In this document: positions 7,349-14,078 of the stretch, in pieces
How the letters are laid out: every line of letters starts with the position of its first letter
How positions within the stretch are numbered: the stretch's first letter is position 1
DNA from: an uncultured Micrococcales bacterium
Lineage (GTDB): Bacteria; Actinomycetota; Actinomycetes; Actinomycetales; Microbacteriaceae
Assembly (NCBI GenBank): GCA_903824455.1
Contig: CAIJWY010000132.1
Coordinates: forward strand, 1-16,029
Length of the DNA: 16,029 bases
Reading direction: 5' to 3'
Translations under genes and position numbers: made by a program
Notes under the pieces: generated by a model
The model's database searches: none
The model's input: the letters and a program-made list of their open reading frames with translations, nothing else
Told to the model about the DNA's origin: nothing

Positions 7349-8329
7349 TTACTTGAAAGTCATTTCGTATTCTTCGGCCAAGCTCTTCAGCTTCTCAAGT
7401 TCCCCCGTAGGCAGCGCAACCAAATGTTGGTCGCTGATAACCAGTCCACCGTTGCCATATGAAGCCACCGTTGAGCCCAATGTTCCCCCGATGAACTCGC
7501 TCTCGAGATCAGCGGCAATAGCCTCGAAAAACCTTGGACCAGATTGAGGAATTATGGTGGCCAAAACATTTGGCTTGGCAATCTCTAGTGCAGGGTCAAA
7601 AAACAGGTCTCGACCATAACCAACCAACTTGAACTGTTTTAGGTTTTCCGGGTCGGAAGGAATCTCATCTCGGCAACCGTAAACGAGCAGCACATCAGGA
7701 TTTTCCAAGAGTGAACTACTGGAATTCACGCTCGTTGACGTTTTGGCTTCCGCGTCAAAGGCTTTGGCTCCTGCCCTAATTCCATCCAGGTATTCAGCGT
7801 TTACGGCTCCCCGGCAACCCACCACAAGTTGGTGAGTTGCGCTAGCGCTAGCTGCAAGGTGACCAGCTAAGAGGCCTGCTTCGTAAACGTCGACTCGGTA
7901 AACGGCAAGGTTTTCTAAATTGGCTGCTAGCAAATCTCGATCGGAACCGTCGGTTATAAACAAAAAGTGTGTGGCCGGATTTGCCTCAACCACCGGTTGC
8001 ACAAACTCGGTAAAACGTGAACCAACCACGGCAATGAAATTGCATTTGGATTTCACAAAGTCTTGAATGACTTTTTCAAATTTCGAAGGGTTACCTTCAA
8101 TGATTTTCTTCTTGATGCCAAAAGTGACCACCGCCTGATTTAGCGAAAAAACGGACGAGTCGGCCAGACCGGGACGAAGAGCGTCGCCATCGGTAACCAA
8201 ACAGGCGCGGTAGTTCACCGACTCGATGGGGGCATCATTTGGAAGTGCGGCACATCCGGTAAGCATGCCCGCGAGCGCTAGAAGTCCGGCAATCTTAAAA
8301 ATTGCGCGATTTGCAGGAATTTCTGGCAC
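7349..8329 (-). CDS. BMP-family (PnrA/Med-like) substrate-binding lipoprotein, probably for nucleosides
   Basis: A 326-residue predicted lipoprotein. Residues 1-26 are a signal peptide with lipobox LTGC, Cys26 being the lipidation site, so the mature protein sits on the outer face of the membrane. The rest has the two-lobe periplasmic-binding fold of the basic membrane protein family (FIAVVGSRFTEFVQPVVEANPATHF; VYEAGLLAGHLAA; GCRGAVNAEYLDGIRAGA). Characterised BMP proteins bind purine nucleosides for an ABC importer. GTG 8329 is chosen because the signal peptide starts there and TAAACT lies 7 nt upstream. The frame is open to 8413, but that extension would put the signal sequence internally and overlap the divergent sdhC promoter. 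No ABC ATPase or permease gene follows; adenosine deaminase does. The protein looks rather diverged from typical members. Confidence 0.8.
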   Translation of the reverse strand: MPEIPANRAIFKIAGLLALAGMLTGCAALPNDAPIESVNYRACLVTDGDALRPGLADSSVFSLNQAVVTFGIKKKIIEGNPSKFEKVIQDFVKSKCNFIAVVGSRFTEFVQPVVEANPATHFLFITDGSDRDLLAANLENLAVYRVDVYEAGLLAGHLAASASATHQLVVGCRGAVNAEYLDGIRAGAKAFDAEAKTSTSVNSSSSLLENPDVLLVYGCRDEIPSDPENLKQFKLVGYGRDLFFDPALEIAKPNVLATIIPQSGPRFFEAIAADLESEFIGGTLGSTVASYGNGGLVISDQHLVALPTGELEKLKSLAEEYEMTFK

Positions 8330-8342
8330 GGAGACAAGTTTA
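8330..8342 (-). promoter_or_regulatory. Leaderless-type -10 for the lipoprotein-add-PTS operon
   Basis: Reading the minus strand, TAAACT (8342-8337) is followed by 7 nt and the GTG at 8329, with no Shine-Dalgarno. This would drive the four-gene operon from the start codon. An alternative hexamer TATAAG lies about 10 nt further upstream. No clear -35. Confidence 0.45.
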
Positions 8343-8379
8343 AGCCCCTTATAACAAAGTCCTGTTTTCTTTTGCAGGT

Positions 8380-8425
8380 TAGAATTAAGACTGTTGCTGT
8401 CAATGTTGAACAACCAGGAGGCATA
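8380..8425 (+). promoter_or_regulatory. Promoter and ribosome binding site for sdhCDAB
   Basis: TAGAAT (8380-8385) is a good -10 and would start transcription near 8392, giving a leader of about 34 nt. AGGAGG (8416-8421), the strongest Shine-Dalgarno in the window, lies 4 nt before GTG 8426 and decides the sdhC start over the upstream in-frame ATG at 8372, which precedes the -10 itself. Unlike many neighbours, this operon is therefore leadered. The region is shared back-to-back with the lipoprotein operon promoter. Confidence 0.6.
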
Positions 8426-8818
8426 GTGCCAACCAAGCCAACCGGAACCCTCTACCGAGGAAAAACCGGCATGTGGTCGTGGGTTTTACACCGCATCACA
8501 GGCGTCGCAATTTTCTTCTTTTTACTGGTGCACACACTCGATACCGCCCTGGTTCGCCTTGATCCAGCCGCCTACAACGAGGTAATTGCCACCTACAAGA
8601 CCCCGATAATCGGTTTGGCCGAGCTTGGGCTGGTAGCCGCGATCTTGTTCCACGCTCTAAATGGTGTGCGAATCATCCTCATCGACTTCTGGCGCAAGGG
8701 AACCAAGTACCAAAACCTCATGTTTTGGATCGTGATTGGCCTGGCTATCCTCATATTTGCTGGCTTCGCTCCGCGCCACTTGGCGAACGTCTTTTCTCAC
8801 CTACCGGTAGGTAAATAA
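8426..8818 (+). CDS. sdhC: Succinate dehydrogenase cytochrome b556 subunit
   Basis: A 130-residue membrane anchor of complex II with three hydrophobic helices (about residues 20-43, 60-87 and 96-116). WSWVLHRITGVAIFF is the classic SdhC entry motif (Ser/His/Arg near the quinone site). H76 in HALNGVRIILID is the expected axial haem b ligand, with R82 and D87 conserved as in the H-x3-G-x-R pattern. It anchors SdhAB to the cytoplasmic membrane and helps bind menaquinone. The start is GTG 8426, chosen for its AGGAGG. The stop TAA overlaps the sdhD ATG by one base (TAATG). Confidence 0.92.
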   Translation: MPTKPTGTLYRGKTGMWSWVLHRITGVAIFFFLLVHTLDTALVRLDPAAYNEVIATYKTPIIGLAELGLVAAILFHALNGVRIILIDFWRKGTKYQNLMFWIVIGLAILIFAGFAPRHLANVFSHLPVGK

Positions 8819-9249
8819 TGGTCACCATCGAAACGCCTCGCAGTCCCCGAACTCGCAAATCAGCTAACCGCGAAAAGTGGGCGTGGCTCTTTATGCGCGC
8901 ATCCGGTGTGGTACTAATTGTTTTGATTTTCGGGCACCTTTTTGTGAACCTTTTCCTTGGTGAAGGCATCAAGGCCATCGATTTCGCCTTCGTGGCCGGC
9001 AAATGGGCAAACCCGTTCTGGCAAGTTTGGGACACCCTAATGTTGTGGCTCGCCCTAATTCATGGAACAAATGGCATGCGAACTCTTGTTAACGATTACT
9101 CAGAGCGCGAAGGAATTAGAAAATTCCTGAACGCTTCGTTATGGACGGTTTGTATCCTGCTGATCGTTCTCGGAACTCTAGTAACCACCACCTTCGACCC
9201 TTGCCCAGACACCAGCGTCGTTGATGCACTTCCCCAGTTCTGCAAATAA
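8818..9249 (+). CDS. sdhD: Succinate dehydrogenase hydrophobic membrane anchor subunit
   Basis: A 143-residue protein with a basic N-terminal tail (residues 1-20) and three transmembrane helices. RASGVVLIVLIFGHLFVNLF forms helix I. IHGTNGMRTLVNDY in helix II aligns with the E. coli SdhD haem-ligand histidine and Asp-Tyr quinone-site pair, here H82, D93 and Y94. Together with SdhC it would hold one haem b between the two histidines. The C-terminal extracytoplasmic tail has two cysteines (CPDTSVVDALPQFCK) that could form a disulfide. Translation is coupled to sdhC (1-nt overlap), and sdhA starts 12 nt downstream. Confidence 0.9.
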   Translation: MVTIETPRSPRTRKSANREKWAWLFMRASGVVLIVLIFGHLFVNLFLGEGIKAIDFAFVAGKWANPFWQVWDTLMLWLALIHGTNGMRTLVNDYSEREGIRKFLNASLWTVCILLIVLGTLVTTTFDPCPDTSVVDALPQFCK

Positions 9250-9261
9250 GAGAGACTTTCA

Positions 9262-11016
9262 TTGAGTAAGCCAAAGGTTCACAATCACCAGCACGACGTA
9301 GTTATCGTAGGTGCCGGCGGAGCTGGCATGCGCGCCGCCATTGAGACCGGCCCACACGTTACAACGGCCGTAATTTCAAAACTTTTCCCAACCCGTTCAC
9401 ACACCGGTGCCGCCCAGGGCGGTATGGCCGCAGCTCTAGCCAACGTTGAAGAAGACAACTGGGAGTGGCACACCTTCGACACCGTTAAGGGTGGTGACTA
9501 CCTGGTTGACCAGGACGCGGCTGAGATTCTTGCTAAGGAATCGGTTCAAGCCGTTATCGACCTTGAAAACATGGGTCTTCCTTTCAACCGCACCCCAGAC
9601 GGAAAGATTGACCAGCGACGCTTTGGTGGTCACACTCGCGATCACGGTAAGGCTCCGGTTCGTCGCAGCTGTTACGCGGCCGACCGCACCGGTCACATGA
9701 TTCTGCAAACCCTTTACCAAAACTGCGTGCGCCTCGGAATCGAATTTTTCAGCGAGTTCTACGTGCTCGACCTCATCATGAATACGGTTGACGGCGAAGA
9801 GCGTCCCAGTGCCGTTGTTGCCTACGAACTTGCCACGGGCGAAATCCACATTTTCCAAGGCAAGTCGATCATCTTTGCCACCGGTGGTTTTGGAAAAATC
9901 TTTAAGACCACTTCAAACGCTCACACCCTAACCGGCGACGGCGTTGGCATCATCTGGCGCAAGGGTCTGCCTCTGGAAGACATGGAGTTCTACCAGTTCC
10001 ACCCAACCGGACTAGCGGGCTTGGGTATTCTCCTCTCTGAGGCCGCCCGTGGTGAAGGTGCAATCCTTCGCAACGCCTCTGGTGAGCGCTTCATGGAGCG
10101 CTACGCTCCAACCATCAAAGACCTAGCTCCACGCGACATGGTTGCTCGTGCCATGGCCAACGAAGTGCGCGAAGGTCGCGGCGCCGGGCCGCACAAAGAC
10201 TACGTTCTACTCGATCTCACCCACCTGCCACCAGAGGTAATCGACGCCAAACTCCCAGACATCACCGAGTTTGCACGAACATATCTCGGCGTTGAGCCTT
10301 ACACCGAGCCGGTGCCGGTTTTCCCAACCGCGCACTACGCGATGGGTGGCATACCAACCAACGTCAAGGCCGAGGTTCTGCGCAATAACAAGAAGGTTGT
10401 TCCCGGTCTCTACGCAGCCGGCGAGTGTGCCTGCGTTTCGGTGCACGGAGCCAACCGTCTGGGAACCAACTCGCTTCTCGACATCAACGTTTTCGGAAAG
10501 CGTGCCGGCATCTACGCCGTAGAGTACGCCAAGAAGGCGAAGCATGTTCCCGTTCCCAAAGATGCAGCTCAGGGCGTGCTCGACCTACTAGAAGAGATGC
10601 AAAACTCAACCGGTACCGAAAAGATTGCGGTTCTTCGAAAAGAGCTTCAAGACACCATGGACAAAAACGCTCAGGTTTACCGAACCGAGGAATCACTTGA
10701 TGAAGCCCTCGAGGTAATTGCCGGTCTTCGCAAGCGTTACAAGAACATTCAGGTTCAAGACAAGGGTGCTCGTTTCAACACCGACCTGCTCGAAGCCGTT
10801 GAACTTGGCTTCCTTTTCGACTTAGCCGAAGTGCTTGTGGTTACATCGAAAGAACGTCGCGAAAGCCGCGGAGGCCACTTCCGCGAAGACTACCCAACCC
10901 GTAACGATGAGAAGTTCATGGTTCACTCCATGGCTTACAAGAACGGTAAGAAAATCAAGGTCGACTGGAAGCCAGTTGTCATCACCAACTACCCACCGAT
11001 GGAGCGTAAGTACTAA
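9262..11016 (+). CDS. sdhA: Succinate dehydrogenase flavoprotein subunit
   Basis: A 584-residue FAD-linked catalytic subunit that oxidises succinate to fumarate on the cytoplasmic face of complex II. Residues 13-28 hold the dinucleotide-binding GAGGAG loop. H47 in TRSHTGAAQGG is the histidine that carries covalent FAD. Further motifs are GGHTRDHGKAPVRRSCYAADRTGH, EFYQFHPTG, LSEAARGEGAILRN, HYAMGGIPTN, and GANRLGTNSLLD with the catalytic Arg region, and the C-terminal SRGGHFREDYP. The start is TTG 9262, since no ATG or GTG precedes the FAD motif; AGAGAG lies about 7 nt upstream. The TAA overlaps the sdhB ATG by one base. Length and all key motifs are intact. Confidence 0.96.
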   Translation: MSKPKVHNHQHDVVIVGAGGAGMRAAIETGPHVTTAVISKLFPTRSHTGAAQGGMAAALANVEEDNWEWHTFDTVKGGDYLVDQDAAEILAKESVQAVIDLENMGLPFNRTPDGKIDQRRFGGHTRDHGKAPVRRSCYAADRTGHMILQTLYQNCVRLGIEFFSEFYVLDLIMNTVDGEERPSAVVAYELATGEIHIFQGKSIIFATGGFGKIFKTTSNAHTLTGDGVGIIWRKGLPLEDMEFYQFHPTGLAGLGILLSEAARGEGAILRNASGERFMERYAPTIKDLAPRDMVARAMANEVREGRGAGPHKDYVLLDLTHLPPEVIDAKLPDITEFARTYLGVEPYTEPVPVFPTAHYAMGGIPTNVKAEVLRNNKKVVPGLYAAGECACVSVHGANRLGTNSLLDINVFGKRAGIYAVEYAKKAKHVPVPKDAAQGVLDLLEEMQNSTGTEKIAVLRKELQDTMDKNAQVYRTEESLDEALEVIAGLRKRYKNIQVQDKGARFNTDLLEAVELGFLFDLAEVLVVTSKERRESRGGHFREDYPTRNDEKFMVHSMAYKNGKKIKVDWKPVVITNYPPMERKY

Positions 11017-11765
11017 TGTCTACCGCAGTCGCTGAAACCACCGAGATTGGTGTTGTTCCAAGTTTCACAGTCACCCTGTTCGTTCGTCGCTTCAGCAAAG
11101 AAGACGATCTCGAAGCTCGCTGGGAAGACTTTGATGTAACCGTTCACGGCACCGACCGAGTTCTAGACGCACTGCACAAAATTAAGTGGGAACAAGACGG
11201 CTCACTTTCATTCCGTCGCAGCTGTGCTCACGGAGTTTGTGGATCGGATGCCATGCGCATCAACGGTCGCAACCGCCTAGCCTGCAAAACCCTAATCAAA
11301 GACCTCGACATCACCGAGCCAATTTACGTTGAGCCCATTAAGGGCCTTGAGGTTGAAAAAGACCTAATCGTAAACATGGAGCCGTTCTACCAGGCGTTCA
11401 AAGACGTCAAGCCGTTCCTAATCGCAACCGACAAGCCAAAGGCTGAACGCCTGCAGAGCCCCGAAGAACGTGCCCGCTTCGACATGACCACCAAGTGCAT
11501 CCTTTGCGCCGCCTGCACCTCCAGCTGTCCGGTGTTCTGGACCGACGGACAGTATTTCGGTCCGGCCGCCATCGTTAACGCTCACCGCTTCATCTTCGAT
11601 TCACGCGATGAAGCAGCCGACGTTCGTTTGGAAATCTTGAACGACAAAGAGGGTGTGTGGCGTTGCCGCACCACCTTCAACTGCACCGAAGCTTGCCCTC
11701 GTGGCATCGAGGTAACTCGAGCTATCGCCGAGGTCAAACAAGCAATCCTTCGCGGCAAGCCGTAA
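11016..11765 (+). CDS. sdhB: Succinate dehydrogenase iron-sulfur subunit
   Basis: A 249-residue electron-transfer subunit carrying three clusters. The [2Fe-2S] ligands are C70, C75, D78 and C90 (SCAHGVCGSD...LAC; the Asp replacement is also found in E. coli SdhB). The [4Fe-4S] ligands are C161, C164, C167 and C227, and the [3Fe-4S] ligands are C171, C217 and C223, read from CILCAACTSSCPVF and CRTTFNCTEACPRG. Electrons pass from FAD in SdhA through these to quinone at SdhCD. There is an N-terminal extension of about 16 residues before the ferredoxin fold. The gene is coupled to sdhA by TAATG, and a CotH-like gene starts 2 nt after its stop. Confidence 0.96.
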   Translation: MSTAVAETTEIGVVPSFTVTLFVRRFSKEDDLEARWEDFDVTVHGTDRVLDALHKIKWEQDGSLSFRRSCAHGVCGSDAMRINGRNRLACKTLIKDLDITEPIYVEPIKGLEVEKDLIVNMEPFYQAFKDVKPFLIATDKPKAERLQSPEERARFDMTTKCILCAACTSSCPVFWTDGQYFGPAAIVNAHRFIFDSRDEAADVRLEILNDKEGVWRCRTTFNCTEACPRGIEVTRAIAEVKQAILRGKP

Positions 11766-11767
11766 CC

Positions 11768-13516
11768 ATGTTGAAACGCTACAAGGCGTTTCTACTAGCG
11801 CTAACTCTGCTTCTCGGGTTAGCAGTTGCAACTCCTGCCGAAGCGGCCGTCACCTCTCTCAAAGAGGGTACCGACGCAGCCGCCGTTCTGTTTGATCCGC
11901 TTTCCATAAGCCAAGTTGAACTGACCCACACCACCGGCTACCCCACTCTCACCTACGACTTACTAAATACCGACACCTTCCAGCACGCCAACATCAAAAT
12001 CACCCTTCCAGGAAAAGCTTCGGTCACCCTAACCAATGTTGGGGTAAGGCTCAAAGGGCAAGCATCTCGCGGCGACGCCAAATTCCCGATGAAGATCAAG
12101 TTCGACGCTTTCGTTCCGAAGCAGTATTTCCTAGGGCTAAAGCGAATGACGCTAAACAACATGGTGCAAGACCCTTCGTTCATCCACGAAGCCACCGCCT
12201 ACAAAATGTATCGAGCCGCGGGGGTTCCTGCGCCGCGGACCGGCTACTCGAAAGTTAAGGTTGAAGGCGCATCCCTAGGTTTGTATCTCAACATCGAATC
12301 GGTCGATCAGGTTTTCGCAAAACGTTGGTACAAATCAACCGGTCACATTTACGCCGGACCGTATAACTGCGACGTGGTTCCAAATAACACCTGCTACGAG
12401 GCCACTATCGGAAACACCGACCGCTCTCATCTAAGTCAAGCGGGAAATGTTGCTTACCTGGACGGCGTCGACTGGTGGTATGCCATCAACAATGTTGCCG
12501 ACATGCCTCGAATCATAAAGCTGATGGCAACCGACATCTTCATGAGCAACTGGGACGGTTACACCGACGCGGTTCAAAACAACCACTTCATCCACTTCGA
12601 CACCGACGGGGTGTTCACAGTGATCCCTTGGGGTCTCGACCAAACATTCACCGCTGACCCATCAGCCGATTTAACGTGGGACGCCTCTGGACCCATTTTT
12701 CGTGGCTGGAGTGACCACCGGAGCACCCTGCTCGACCACTGCATCGCCTACGCGCCCTGCCACTCGCAACTTATTCGTGAGGGCGTTCGTATTTCGGCTC
12801 TCGCAACCACAATCGACCTAGTTGGCTACAAAGACTTGGTAGCAGCCAAGGTAAACCCAATTGTTAGTTCGCCGGGAGAAATTCACCTAACCAGCGTCTG
12901 GGATCTAGCGATCTACCAGGGTTGGGTAGATATTTTCGTTCCACGACGCCAACAGGCTCTCACCACTTTCCTCTCGGAGAACGCCCCTCGAGAAATCAAA
13001 GCCACCATTCCAGAAACTCTAAGAGTTGGAGCAACGGCGACTGCCACCGTTGAAAAAGTTTGGGAACCTGGCGTAAGCGTTGGTTACCAGTGGGAACTGA
13101 ACGACGAACCAATTCCTGGTGCCACGAGCCTGACTCATAAAATTACAACGCTAGAGTTTGAACAAAACCTAAGCCTCAAAGTAACTCTTCAAAAAGCTGG
13201 TGTTCCAGACACAGTTGTCTCTTCAAATGAAGCCTCAATCCTTGGCCGATTGTTCAAGCTCGCCCCAACCCCAAAGATTACCGGCGTTGCCGCGCGCGGT
13301 AAAACTCTAAAGGTTTCGATCGGCACCTGGGATTCGGGAACGATAAAGAGCATTCAGTGGCTTCGAAACGGAGAAATAATCGACGGCGCCACACTTTCAA
13401 CCTATCGGGTAGGCATTTTCGATTTTGGTTCACAGATTTCGGTTCGGGTAACCGGCAACAAGTTCTCCTACGTTGAAACCGCTCGCACCAGCCGCAAGAC
13501 CATCAGAATTCGCTGA
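11768..13516 (+). CDS. Secreted CotH-kinase-like protein with two C-terminal Ig-like repeats
   Basis: A 582-residue protein with a Sec signal peptide (MLKRYKAFLLALTLLLGLAV..., likely cut after AEA near residue 26). Residues about 85-350 resemble the CotH kinase family: VGVRLKGQASRGD, then K/F-rich KFPMKIKFDAF, LNNMVQDPSFIHEATAYKM, GVPAPRTGYSKV, GLYLNIESVD, NWDGYTDAVQNN (D263) and PWGLDQTF (D291), the last two in the place of the family's metal-binding acidic residues. Residues about 420-582 hold two Ig-like repeats with YQWELNDEPIPGAT and IQWLRNGEIIDGAT, typical of actinobacterial exported proteins. Bacillus CotH phosphorylates spore-coat proteins; the target here is unknown. There is no transmembrane anchor or sorting signal, so it is probably secreted. 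The ATG lies 2 nt after sdhB with a weak ribosome site, suggesting readthrough from sdhCDAB. Confidence 0.8.
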   Translation: MLKRYKAFLLALTLLLGLAVATPAEAAVTSLKEGTDAAAVLFDPLSISQVELTHTTGYPTLTYDLLNTDTFQHANIKITLPGKASVTLTNVGVRLKGQASRGDAKFPMKIKFDAFVPKQYFLGLKRMTLNNMVQDPSFIHEATAYKMYRAAGVPAPRTGYSKVKVEGASLGLYLNIESVDQVFAKRWYKSTGHIYAGPYNCDVVPNNTCYEATIGNTDRSHLSQAGNVAYLDGVDWWYAINNVADMPRIIKLMATDIFMSNWDGYTDAVQNNHFIHFDTDGVFTVIPWGLDQTFTADPSADLTWDASGPIFRGWSDHRSTLLDHCIAYAPCHSQLIREGVRISALATTIDLVGYKDLVAAKVNPIVSSPGEIHLTSVWDLAIYQGWVDIFVPRRQQALTTFLSENAPREIKATIPETLRVGATATATVEKVWEPGVSVGYQWELNDEPIPGATSLTHKITTLEFEQNLSLKVTLQKAGVPDTVVSSNEASILGRLFKLAPTPKITGVAARGKTLKVSIGTWDSGTIKSIQWLRNGEIIDGATLSTYRVGIFDFGSQISVRVTGNKFSYVETARTSRKTIRIR

Positions 13517-13520
13517 TGAA

Positions 13521-13560
13521 TTCGGCGTTCAGGGTGTTCGTGCCGAACGAGAAAGTTTTT
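13521..13560 (+). terminator. Possible terminator hairpin after the CotH-like gene
   Basis: TTCGGC (13521-13526) and GCCGAA (13542-13547) can pair across a 15-nt loop, or GTTCG/CGAAC can form a shorter hairpin inside it. A T5 run follows at 13556-13560, but 8 nt after the stem, which is further than a classic intrinsic terminator allows. Weak call. Confidence 0.25.
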
Positions 13561-13590
13561 CGTAAACTTTTATTTACGTTCACCCGTAAA
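13552..13590. promoter_or_regulatory. Phased palindromes upstream of the Rieske gene, candidate operator
   Basis: Two kinds of symmetry overlap here. AAAGTTT (13552-13558) and AAACTTT (13564-13570) form a perfect 7-bp inverted repeat with a 5-nt centre. CGTAAA occurs at 13561 and 13585, and its reverse complement TTTACG at 13573, so successive half-sites begin exactly 12 bp apart, with 6-nt spacers, in alternating orientation. The run lies 20 nt before the Rieske start at 13611. No regulator family is recognised. It may instead contribute a promoter, with TAAACT at 13563-13568 as a possible -10. Confidence 0.4.
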
Positions 13591-13610
13591 AGGAATTTGG
13601 AGACTTAGCC

Positions 13611-14060
13611 TTGGAAAAAAGTTGCGCTGCTACCTGTGATTCTTCGAACCATAATCACAACGAATTGAGTCGCAAAGCGCTTTTTGCCGGATTAGCAACT
13701 GTGCTTACTGGCATTGGGCTTTCCGCTCTCGGCGCCACCGCGGCCGAAGCCGCGACCAAATACAAAGTTGCCCTGGCCAGTAAGATTCCGGTTGGTAGCG
13801 CCAAAGTATTCACCGTGGGAGGGAAATCGGTACTGATCACCCAACCTCGTGCCGGAGTTTTCCGAGCATTCAAAAACCAGTGCACTCACCAGGGCGCTCC
13901 CTTGGGCAGCCAAAAGCTCCTAAACGGCAAATTAGTCTGCAACCAGCACGGTGCAAACTTCAATGCCAGCAACGGAGCTGTTGTGGGAGGCCCTGCCCAA
14001 ACCAGCCTTACCAAATACACTGCAACCAAGTCTGGTAACTACATCTACGTAACCATCTAG
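13611..14060 (+). CDS. Small exported Rieske [2Fe-2S] protein
   Basis: A 149-residue protein. A Cys/His/Asn-rich N-terminus (C5, C9, H14, H16) is followed by a signal-like segment SRKALFAGLATVLTGIGLSALG, then ATAAEA as a likely cleavage site near residue 47. The SRK resembles a Tat motif but lacks the twin arginine. The mature part of about 100 residues is a Rieske fold with CTH (C91, H93) and CNQH (C110, H113) as the cluster ligands. The extra cysteines that form a disulfide in bc1-type Rieske proteins are absent, as in oxygenase-ferredoxin-like members. It is probably an extracytoplasmic electron carrier with unknown partner. The start is TTG 13611 with GGAG 8 nt upstream; TTG 13665 is an alternative but lacks a ribosome site. 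Palindromic DNA precedes it. Confidence 0.85.
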   Translation: MEKSCAATCDSSNHNHNELSRKALFAGLATVLTGIGLSALGATAAEAATKYKVALASKIPVGSAKVFTVGGKSVLITQPRAGVFRAFKNQCTHQGAPLGSQKLLNGKLVCNQHGANFNASNGAVVGGPAQTSLTKYTATKSGNYIYVTI

Positions 14061-14066
14061 TAAAAG

Positions 14067-14078
14067 TAAACTTGGGGC
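14067..14078 (+). promoter_or_regulatory. Leaderless-type -10 for exonuclease III
   Basis: TAAACT (14067-14072) lies 6 nt before the ATG at 14079, just after the Rieske stop codon, and no Shine-Dalgarno precedes the start. The -35 region is unremarkable. Confidence 0.45.

Noticed and set aside
7349..8329. Lipoprotein considered as a degenerate pseudogene because its ABC partners are missing
   Set aside because: The frame is intact over 326 codons with a clean lipobox and family motifs, and spacing to adenosine deaminase is operon-like.
8330..8425. Longer starts for the lipoprotein (8413) and for sdhC (ATG 8372), which would overlap each other
   Set aside because: The lipoprotein extension would bury the signal peptide. 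The sdhC extension begins upstream of its own -10, while AGGAGG precedes GTG 8426.
13521..13610. Gap before the Rieske gene considered as a mobile-element end or CRISPR-like repeat
   Set aside because: Half-sites are only 6-7 bp, there is no spacer-repeat structure beyond three copies, and no transposase or cas gene is nearby.
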